DNA of 64,000 nucleotides, from contig CACZBW010000014.1 in the NCBI GenBank assembly GCA_902779575.1, positions 1 to 64,000 on the forward strand, written 5' to 3'. Under the pieces are notes generated by a model, which saw only the letters and a list, made by a program, of their open reading frames with translations, was not told the DNA's origin and did no database searches. This document shows positions 57,525 to 64,000 of the stretch, piece after piece (positions within the stretch are counted from its first letter, which is position 1; every line of letters begins with the position of its first letter). The translations under genes were made by a program, and so were the position numbers. The stretch comes from an uncultured Lachnospiraceae bacterium. GTDB taxonomy: Bacteria > Bacillota > Clostridia > Lachnospirales > Lachnospiraceae.

Positions 57525-59177
57525 TTATACTCCGCTGCTGCCATAATTCGCCAGCACCCTTGCCGACGGATCGCTTACATTGCAGCCCTCCCAGTTTCTG
57601 TTCGGCATCCAGAAATCCGCAACCATCCCGGACTGCCCGGGATAATACTTCTCGAAAATATCCCGGTACAGAAGACTTTCCTTCGTAAACGGTTTTGCAT
57701 GGTCATACTTCCGGATACCTGCTTCGCAGGCCTCGTCCGAATAGAGCTGTTCCGCGTATTCCACGATGTCATCCTTCAGCGAATGTCCCACCGCATCCGA
57801 AAAGGCGGCTTTTTCTCTCCACAGGATCGATTCCGGAATCAGTCCGTCTTTCTCAAAAGCATGCCTCAGCAGGTACTTCCCTTTCCCGTAACGGTTCAGT
57901 TTTTTCTCCGGATCTATAGCCATGCAATACTCCAGAAAGCCCAGGTCTCCGAAAGGAACCCTCGCCTCCAGTGAATTCACGCTGATGCAGCGGTCCGCTC
58001 TCAGTACGTCATACATGTGGATTTCCCGGATCCGTTTCTCCGCTTCTTTCTGGAATTCTTCCGCGGAAGGCGCAAAGTCCGTATATTTGTACCCGAAGAT
58101 CTCATCCGATACCTCGCCGGTCAGGATCACCCGCAGGTCCGACTGTTCATGGATGGCCTTACAGACCAGGTACATCCCGATGGAGGCGCGGATTGTAGTG
58201 ATATCATACGTGCCGAGCGCTTTGATCACCGGGTCCAGCGCGTTCAGCACATCCTCCTTTGTGATGATCACTTCATGATGATTGGAATGAATATAGTCTG
58301 CCACCTGCCTGGCGTATTTCAGATCTATCGCGTCCAGATCCATGCCGATCGCCCAGGTCTCAAGCGGTTTATCCAGCATCTGCGCCGCGATCCCGCACAC
58401 AAGAGAGGAATCCAGGCCCCCTGAGAGCAGGAATCCGACCGGCGTATCCGAATCCAGCCTTTTCCGGACCCCTTCCATCAGCAGATCATGTATATTTTCC
58501 GCGATCTGCTCTAATCCGTCGCTGCTGTATGATTTCACCTCCGACATATCCCGGTAACGTATAAATCTCCCATCCTTGAAATAGCATCCCGGAGGAAACG
58601 GCCTGACGCTTTCGACAAGAGAAATCAGGTTCTTCGGCTCGGAGGCAAATACATAAGTCCCGTCTGAGCCTGTTCCATAATACAGAGGGCGGATCCCGAC
58701 CGGATCTCTGGCCGCAATCCAGGACTTTTCCGTCCTGTCATAGAACACCATGGCAAATTCCGCGTCAAGCATACGGAACATGTCCGTGCCATATTCTTTA
58801 TAGAGTGCCGGCAGAATCTCGCAGTCCGAATCGCTGATGAACCGGTACCCCTTCTTTTCCAGCTCCTCCTTCACAGGACGGAAGCCGTAAATCTCACCAT
58901 TACATGCCAGGACAATCTCCGTATCCGGCGGTATCCTGTATCCTTCCGGCGTATCTGTCAATTCAGAAACACGGCAGGAAGTGCGGTTTCGAAATACAAA
59001 GGGCTGCATCCCGTCCCCGGTAATCCCCATAATGGACAGCCGGTTAAAGCCGATCCATCCCTCTCCCGTATTCACAATCCTGGAATCATCCGGTCCTCTC
59101 GAACTTGTCTCCGAGAGCGCCTCCTGCAGAGCCGGAATATCCACGTCTGCGCTGCAATAGCACAAGATTGAACACAT
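57525..59177 (-). CDS. asnB: Asparagine synthase (glutamine-hydrolysing)
   Basis: 550 residues from MCSILCYCSADV (ATG 6-8 nt after AGGAGG), with Cys2 as the amidotransferase nucleophile. The N-terminal part has SRGPDDSRIV, WIGFNRLSIMGI and ACNGEIYGF; the synthetase part has GFLLSGGLDSSLVCGIAAQM and TGEVSDEIFGYKY. First gene of the locus. Confidence 0.96.
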   Translation of the reverse strand: MCSILCYCSADVDIPALQEALSETSSRGPDDSRIVNTGEGWIGFNRLSIMGITGDGMQPFVFRNRTSCRVSELTDTPEGYRIPPDTEIVLACNGEIYGFRPVKEELEKKGYRFISDSDCEILPALYKEYGTDMFRMLDAEFAMVFYDRTEKSWIAARDPVGIRPLYYGTGSDGTYVFASEPKNLISLVESVRPFPPGCYFKDGRFIRYRDMSEVKSYSSDGLEQIAENIHDLLMEGVRKRLDSDTPVGFLLSGGLDSSLVCGIAAQMLDKPLETWAIGMDLDAIDLKYARQVADYIHSNHHEVIITKEDVLNALDPVIKALGTYDITTIRASIGMYLVCKAIHEQSDLRVILTGEVSDEIFGYKYTDFAPSAEEFQKEAEKRIREIHMYDVLRADRCISVNSLEARVPFGDLGFLEYCMAIDPEKKLNRYGKGKYLLRHAFEKDGLIPESILWREKAAFSDAVGHSLKDDIVEYAEQLYSDEACEAGIRKYDHAKPFTKESLLYRDIFEKYYPGQSGMVADFWMPNRNWEGCNVSDPSARVLANYGSSGV

Positions 59178-59215
59178 GGCGCACCTCCTGTCTTCCTGAA
59201 AGTCTGATAAACAAC

Positions 59216-59263
59216 AAAAAGACAAAGGCGCCCGGAAATCACTTCCAAGACGCCTTTGTCTTT
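59216..59263 (-). promoter_or_regulatory. Attenuator with hexaloop AAAGGC before asnB
   Basis: Perfect terminator stem GACAAAGGCG/CGCCTTTGTC with T-run. The competing hairpin AAGAC, AAAGGC, GTCTT (59247-59262) uses the same 5' arm. Only one hairpin fits between promoter and terminator. Confidence 0.75.
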
Positions 59264-59273
59264 CTGAAACCAT

Positions 59274-59302
59274 ATACTAAACACTCTTATGCAGAATGTC
59301 AA
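59274..59302 (-). promoter_or_regulatory. asnB promoter
   Basis: TTGACA, 17-nt spacer, TAGTAT; near-consensus sigma-A promoter of the glutamine locus. Confidence 0.85.
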
Positions 59303-59408
59303 GCCTTTTATCTCCGCTTTTTCATTTTCATCCGTTCCCTGCGCTTTGGGAAACTCCGTACTCACACGCTCCCGGCACTGCACTGCCGGCAGTACTGTCA
59401 GAACAGAC

Positions 59409-59891
59409 TCATAATTCCCGCACCATTATATATTCATCATCCTTATCGATCACAGGCCTGAAACCGAGCGCTTCATACATCCTGACCGCGTAATTTGCCT
59501 TCTGAACGGAGAGGGATACTTTTTTAAATCCCTTCTCCCTGAGCAGCTCAGACATTTTTTCCATTAAGGCAGTTCCGATCCCTTTTCCACGGTACTCTTT
59601 ATACAGCGAGATCGCAAGGGATGGCGTCTCATCGTCCACATGACCGTAATCATTCATGATTCTGGTCCAGACTGCGCCGACCACCTTCCCGTTCCGTTCA
59701 GCAGCAAGGCAGAAGTCCGCAGGCCCGCTTCCAAAATCCTCATAGTATAAGGCAAGCTCCGGTTTTTCTATGATGGATCTCTCAAAAGGTTCCGCCCCCT
59801 CCGGGACAAAGATCGCCTCATACAGGAAATCCTTCAGCAGTTCGCTTTCATCCTCTCTGATATTACGGATCGTCACTTTCATTCCGTCCAT
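59409..59891 (-). CDS. GNAT-family N-acetyltransferase
   Basis: 160 residues; GAAGGG precedes the ATG. FCLAAERNGKVVGAVWTRIM, SLAISLYKEYRGKGIGTALM (P-loop R-x-x-G-x-G) and KANYAVRMYEALGFRPV are in GNAT order. It is a ribosomal or small-molecule N-acetyltransferase of unknown acceptor. Confidence 0.88.
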   Translation of the reverse strand: MDGMKVTIRNIREDESELLKDFLYEAIFVPEGAEPFERSIIEKPELALYYEDFGSGPADFCLAAERNGKVVGAVWTRIMNDYGHVDDETPSLAISLYKEYRGKGIGTALMEKMSELLREKGFKKVSLSVQKANYAVRMYEALGFRPVIDKDDEYIMVREL

Positions 59892-60001
59892 GATTCCCTT
59901 CCCCTTCCAAATCCTGCCTGTTTCCGAAAGGCTGCCCTAATATCTCCGTGCGCATAATTCCATCTCCGCAGACTGAGCCGGGTGTGAAGCAGTTTCAGCT
60001 T

Positions 60002-61120
60002 TTAAAGAAGCGGTATTCCGACATTGTCATATACCATAACTTTCCCATCTTTCCGGGTGCATGCCTTGACTGTCCCGTCCTGCGATATGACAATCGCCAC
60101 AGCCCCTTCCACATTGTCACAGAGACGGTATCCTGCCCTGTGGCGCATCCCGTTGTCTATATAATGCTTCGTAGTATCTTCTTTATTGTCAAGGGTGAGA
60201 AAATACATCTGCGGCAGTATCAGATTATCATTTGCGGCAACCACTTCGCTGCCGAACCCGATCAGGTCAAGGTTTTTATTTAGAATAACCGCCCCGTCCA
60301 CCGCTGTAAACTTCGCGATAAGCTCCGTGTATGTCGCAACTGCTTTCTGGAAAATCACACCTGTTTTTCCCTTCCGCCTGCCCGCTTTTCCGAAAGCAAA
60401 ACGGATGGACATCCTGTACTTGATTACAAGATAGGGTTTACAGGCCTCCTCGGAAGGCACGATATAGAGCTGTCCTCCATGCTGATAATTTACAGCCTTC
60501 CAGATGACACCGCAGAGGAGATCCAGCCGGTCTTCGTCAGAAATGTCGGAACCGCGCCGCAGTTCCTCCGCAACCGCCGTCGAGAAAAACGTATCAGAGC
60601 GGAAATACATGCTGACTCCGGATCTGTACCTGACCAGGGTCGACTCCCCGAAACAGGCATCTATTTCGCCCGGCCCCCTCAGATACAGATTCAGTACCCC
60701 GGGCATGCGGTTTCCCGAGTCAGTCTCCATGGCAAGGATACTTTCCCAGGTCGTATAGGATGCTATGATACCTGTTACCCTGAACTCGTCACCGCCCGTA
60801 TCCAGCATGAGATAGCTCATGGCCGGGCTGAGGGCCGGCGCGAGTTTGTGAAGTTCCTTCTCATGAAAAGGGATCGGCTCTTCAAAAAAAACTGTATGAG
60901 AATGGATATACACACTCAGAAGCTCCGAATCCGGATCGACAAAACAGACCCTGAAAGAAGGGTACCGGAGTTCCTCACGCATTGTGCTGACATTGAGAAG
61001 AACATGACATACCTTTTCGAGAACCTCTTTCGGCGGAAGGATCTGGTCTTCATCCAGCAGAATGCTTCTTCCCTCCGCTCTGTCATAGATTTTATCTACA
61101 AATGTTCTGATTTCGTCCAT
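60002..61120 (-). CDS. DisA_N/diadenylate cyclase-like protein with N-terminal sensor domain
   Basis: 372 residues from MDEIRTFVDKIYD (ATG at 61120, 8 nt after GGAG). The C-terminal ~130 residues resemble the DAC (DisA_N) domain: FTAVDGAVILNKNLDLIGFG holds the DGA motif and DNGMRHRAGYRLCDNVEGAV the RHR motif. The N-terminal ~240 residues (YPSFRVCFVDPDSELLSVYI, FRVTGIIASYTTWE) fit the predicted sensor region of DACNV-type proteins. If active it would make c-di-AMP or a related nucleotide. Single gene, no membrane segment. Confidence 0.75.
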   Translation of the reverse strand: MDEIRTFVDKIYDRAEGRSILLDEDQILPPKEVLEKVCHVLLNVSTMREELRYPSFRVCFVDPDSELLSVYIHSHTVFFEEPIPFHEKELHKLAPALSPAMSYLMLDTGGDEFRVTGIIASYTTWESILAMETDSGNRMPGVLNLYLRGPGEIDACFGESTLVRYRSGVSMYFRSDTFFSTAVAEELRRGSDISDEDRLDLLCGVIWKAVNYQHGGQLYIVPSEEACKPYLVIKYRMSIRFAFGKAGRRKGKTGVIFQKAVATYTELIAKFTAVDGAVILNKNLDLIGFGSEVVAANDNLILPQMYFLTLDNKEDTTKHYIDNGMRHRAGYRLCDNVEGAVAIVISQDGTVKACTRKDGKVMVYDNVGIPLL

Positions 61121-61260
61121 ACATATTTCTCCATGAAGCGACAATAGCTCTGTCATCTTCTCCTGACCAGGCGGATAAAGCAGCGCTGGTCCGCACGCGC
61201 ATCTGTATCGCTGCTTCTCATTCTATCATACCATGTCTGTCCAGTCATCTCTGCAGTCAA

Positions 61261-61287
61261 ACGGCCGTCCCCTGCCGGGACGACCGT
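61261..61287 (-). terminator. Weak terminator hairpin
   Basis: ACGGTCGTCCC and GGGGACGGCCGT arms after the gene at 61300-61962, with little T-run. Confidence 0.4.
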
Positions 61288-61299
61288 CTCACTGATCTC

Positions 61300-61962
61300 T
61301 TATTCCGTTTTTTCTTTTACAAACACACAGCCGTCTGCAGCCTCGAATGTCCCGAGTATGTTCTCTGCTTCGGCAGACAAGGCACTGTAGCTGTCCTTGC
61401 TTTCCCGGGGATACTGTACATCTGTAGGGAAGACCGCGACCACATGGTGCAGAGTGCCTTCCTGATCCGTAAGATCCCCCAGAAGTTCATAATCGGCAAT
61501 GTCCTTATACTTCTCATCTTCCGTCAGGAAAATACTGAAAAGATGTCCATAGCCTTCACTTTCATAGATCTCTTTACTGAACAGATCCATCCACAGGCCG
61601 TTAATCGTCCGTTTGGATATAACTGTAAACGCCCCTCTCCAGCTCTCCGGAACCGTAATACTGTAATAAGCGGTAACAATCTTTGTGTCATCCACAATAT
61701 CATGAGGGAAGGACTTGTCTTCCTCTTTCTCTGTCCCGGTTTCCGCGGGAAGCGCTTCCGGCTCCGCAGGCTGTGCTTCCAGTTCCAGAAGCCGTGCCTC
61801 CAGCCTCGCAATCCGCGCTTCCAGTTCCGAAAGCCGTGATTCCATCTCCGTAATCGGATCTTCCAGATCTGCAGGCTTATTAAGGGTGTCCGCCATAAGC
61901 ACTGATCCGGAAAAAAGGGTTATAACAGATGCCGTTATCAGTGCCAGAATGCTCTTTTTCAT
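61300..61962 (-). CDS. Exported protein with coiled-coil segment
   Basis: 220 residues: a signal peptide (ILALITASVITLFSGSVLMA), heptad-rich coiled coil (EMESRLSELEARIARLEARL), a Pro/Glu linker and a C-terminal domain (YYSITVPESWRGAFTVISKR, YGHLFSIFLTED, FPTDVQYPRES). The C-terminal domain shares LFSI and PTDVxxxRES with the neighbour at 62026-62961, so the two are related. Function unknown. Confidence 0.65.
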   Translation of the reverse strand: MKKSILALITASVITLFSGSVLMADTLNKPADLEDPITEMESRLSELEARIARLEARLLELEAQPAEPEALPAETGTEKEEDKSFPHDIVDDTKIVTAYYSITVPESWRGAFTVISKRTINGLWMDLFSKEIYESEGYGHLFSIFLTEDEKYKDIADYELLGDLTDQEGTLHHVVAVFPTDVQYPRESKDSYSALSAEAENILGTFEAADGCVFVKEKTE

Positions 61963-62025
61963 CTTCTGATCCTCCCTGCAGGTTTATGGTAACAGTCAGC
62001 CGCCGCACCGGACAGGCGTTAAGAC

Positions 62026-62961
62026 TCAGTCATCAAAATCATCATCGTCGTCGTCATAATCGCCGTGCAGCAGCTCAGCGATCCATTCCTTCATGATTCC
62101 GGTTGAACTCTCATCTGCGTCATCAAAATGGGCTCTGTAAAGCGTTTCCATCGTTTCGCCGTCCTCCATGGTCCTCACTTCACGGATGTAGTTCTCCATC
62201 CCCTGTCCCAGGAAGAAATCAAATCTGACTCCGTTATCGTCAAAAGCCATGACAATGTATTCTCCGTCCGGCTGTTCCTGTTCTGAAAGGTCTGTTACCG
62301 GCTCATACCAGACATCCTCTGTAAGCTCTTCCAGAAAATCATTCCCGTCACATACAGCCGGCTGCGTTCCCAGCAGCTCCAGAGAACGGATCTCGTATTT
62401 TCTTCCTTCAAATGCCGCCTGCGCCAGATAAATGTCAAGCATTGTATTGCTGTACTGTTCCGCATCCAGCTGCGGGTTGTTCGCCAGCGTATCTCTGACA
62501 ACGTCCCTGCCCGCCCACTCATTCAGTTCGGTCCAGGAACCCAGCTTTGACTCGATATCGTCATATGACTCGCGGACCAGGCGCACATCTGTCGGATGGT
62601 TGTACAGGTAATAGACATCATCATCCTCTGCGAATACCTCGCTTCCGGACATATCGCCGCAGCGCAGACGCTTCAGCTCATTCTCCGGGATCCGTGAGAT
62701 ACTGAAAAGCCATCCGGCGCCTTCCCTGTCCTCTCCGTTTGCCTTCGCCGCTTCGATGGAAGCAGTCTCCGAAACACGGATCAGCTCATCCGGCTGAAGC
62801 CCTTCCGTCTGTACCGTCACCAGATCTTTATATTCGGCCGGGATCTCGAATACCAGCCCGCCTGCCTGGATCTTCTCATTCTCCGCTGCCGCCGCTCCAA
62901 AGGTAAGTGCTGCTGTCACAGCTGCTGCCGCTGCCATCGTCATGAACGCTCTCTTCAACAT
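62026..62961 (-). CDS. Exported acidic protein related to its neighbour
   Basis: 311 residues. A signal peptide (FMTMAAAAAVTAALTFGAAAA) precedes a domain with GGLVFEIPAEYKDLVTVQTE, GWLFSISRIPENELKRL and NHPTDVRLVRES. A further 140 residues end in an aspartate run. The first domain is paralogous to the C-terminal domain of 61300-61962. Function unknown. Confidence 0.65.
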   Translation of the reverse strand: MLKRAFMTMAAAAAVTAALTFGAAAAENEKIQAGGLVFEIPAEYKDLVTVQTEGLQPDELIRVSETASIEAAKANGEDREGAGWLFSISRIPENELKRLRCGDMSGSEVFAEDDDVYYLYNHPTDVRLVRESYDDIESKLGSWTELNEWAGRDVVRDTLANNPQLDAEQYSNTMLDIYLAQAAFEGRKYEIRSLELLGTQPAVCDGNDFLEELTEDVWYEPVTDLSEQEQPDGEYIVMAFDDNGVRFDFFLGQGMENYIREVRTMEDGETMETLYRAHFDDADESSTGIMKEWIAELLHGDYDDDDDDFDD

Positions 62962-63195
62962 AATGGTATCCTCCTCTTATATAATCCGAACCGCGGATCG
63001 TATTTATCACTTTTCAGGGCTGCTGTCCTGAACCGGAATTCTCCGCCATGTCTTAATATACGGATTATACAATGGGGATCCATTTCAGAAGCGTCTATCT
63101 TTCCGTTCTTTTTCTTTCTTTTTTCTTATCCTTTTTCTTCCCCTTTCCTTTTTTTGCTGCTCTTTCTTCTCCCGACAAAACAGGGCCGGTTCCTG
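62962..63195. other. Intergenic region with polypyrimidine tract
   Basis: 63101-63177 is nearly pure C/T on the plus strand (purines on the minus strand). Read in the GDPD frame beyond its TGA it would encode a Lys/Arg/Glu-rich tail. No independent gene is seen. Confidence 0.5.
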
Positions 63196-63999
63196 TCACG
63201 GCATAAGAGTGAGTCTGTCATGCATAAGCTGCACATCCGAACGCGACTGAAGTTCTTCCTGAATTCTGACTGCCATGGGAATCTCGTCCGTTATGATGCA
63301 GTCCGCTTCAGAATCCAGAAAACGTCTCAGCTCTTCCTCCTTATTGACCGTCCAGACGCCCGCCTTTTTTCCCGCGGCATGAATTGCCTGAATCTGTGCG
63401 TATGTGGACATCTCCTCTTCCATAATAATCATATCGCAATTCAGTTTCGATACATCTCCGAGTCCCGCAAAAATCAGAACTCCTGTTTCGAATTCGGGAT
63501 AAGTCTTTTTTATATAATCCAGAACCTTATAGTTCAGGGAAATCAGTACAGTCTCATCCGTCATGTTTCTTTCGCGGATCGCTGCCACGGCGTCATCCGC
63601 CATCCTTCTGTCCGCGCTGGCCCCCTTGAGCTCAACAAAAGGAGTAATCCGTCCTTTGCACCTGTCCAGAAGCTCCTCCATCGTCGGAACTTCCAGAAGC
63701 GCCCCGCTTCCCGTTGTATCACGGATACGAAGTTCCTTCACTTCGGCAAGAGTCAGGGCGCCGGGCGTCTTATTCACGCCGGTCAGGCGCCTGAACGTGT
63801 TGTCATGATTAATGATATACGCCCCGTCTTTTGTACGCTGGATGTCTGTCTCCACCCCGTAGATTCCCTTCTTCACGGATTCGTCGACACCTTCCAGCGA
63901 ATTTTCCGACGCCATGATCCCTCCTGTACGGTGGGCGACAATCTTCGGCATGCGGTCTCTCTGAAAGATCGGAATCTGATCAAAAAACATGCCGAGCAC
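63196..63999 (-). CDS. Glycerophosphodiester phosphodiesterase (partial)
   Basis: At least 267 residues, open to the window edge, so the N-terminus is not seen. The GDPD domain begins KIVAHRTGGIMASENSLEG with the catalytic His-Arg, then YGVETDIQRTKDGAYIINHD (metal-binding Glu and Asp, second His). Later blocks are TPFVELKGA and GVWTVNKEEELRRF, then DCIITDEIP. It hydrolyses glycerophosphodiesters to glycerol-3-phosphate. Many relatives carry an N-terminal membrane domain, which may lie beyond the window. Confidence 0.92.
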   Translation of the reverse strand: MLGMFFDQIPIFQRDRMPKIVAHRTGGIMASENSLEGVDESVKKGIYGVETDIQRTKDGAYIINHDNTFRRLTGVNKTPGALTLAEVKELRIRDTTGSGALLEVPTMEELLDRCKGRITPFVELKGASADRRMADDAVAAIRERNMTDETVLISLNYKVLDYIKKTYPEFETGVLIFAGLGDVSKLNCDMIIMEEEMSTYAQIQAIHAAGKKAGVWTVNKEEELRRFLDSEADCIITDEIPMAVRIQEELQSRSDVQLMHDRLTLMP

Positions 64000-64000
64000 A

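Noticed and set aside
63101-63177. Polypyrimidine tract as CRISPR or tandem repeat
   Set aside because: There is no regular repeat unit or spacer structure.

Overview
The window looks like chromosomal DNA of a Gram-positive Clostridia species, most likely Lachnospiraceae. The reasons are strong AGGAGG-type ribosome binding sites, type III glutamine synthetase, clostripain- and M13-type exported peptidases, an ANTAR regulator beside glutamine synthetase, and many GNAT, GyrI-like, WYL and DUF3795 genes. No tRNA, rRNA or CRISPR array is visible. Almost every gene is on the minus strand; the exceptions are a solute-binding protein / phosphatase pair at 30.2-33.9 kb and a decayed gene at 13.1 kb. 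Product names come from motif and family recognition by eye; no database search was run.

Positions 1-24 kb form a patchwork accessory region. It starts with the end of an IS256-type element, followed by a TetR / CPBP-protease pair bounded by two near-identical terminators, small metabolic and acetyltransferase genes, a GyrI-like gene carrying an in-frame palindrome, a WYL regulator and an exported clostripain-like peptidase. At 10.9-11.8 kb lie three small genes with double-glycine leaders, one preceded by a 130-nt upstream block that recurs at 3.2 kb. From 13 to 23 kb there are many broken genes (binding protein, GNAT, AAC(6')-like, TetR, VOC, SDR) around an ABC-2 exporter and an AraC regulator.

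Positions 23-37 kb hold a glycosyltransferase, a zinc-ribbon/TPR protein, a radical SAM protein, an exported PLP-dependent enzyme next to an exported M13 peptidase, a solute-binding protein paired with a SpoIIE-type phosphatase, an exported cysteine-phosphatase (phytase-like), a two-domain flavoprotein and a MIF-type tautomerase.

Positions 37.4-59.3 kb are a remarkable run of glutamine genes, all on the minus strand: asnB, type III glutamine synthetase, carA, carB, gltB, gltD, pyrG, guaA, glmS, a GSI-like glutamine synthetase and an ANTAR regulator. Leaders before asnB, glutamine synthetase III and gltB each carry a hairpin with the hexaloop AAAGGC or AATGGC overlapping an intrinsic terminator. 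The gltB leader has two such hairpins, matching the known ANTAR antitermination target. The simplest reading is a glutamine supply-and-use locus controlled in cis by the ANTAR protein encoded at its end.

Positions 59.4-64 kb hold a GNAT enzyme, a DisA_N/diadenylate-cyclase-like protein, two related exported acidic proteins and a partial glycerophosphodiester phosphodiesterase.
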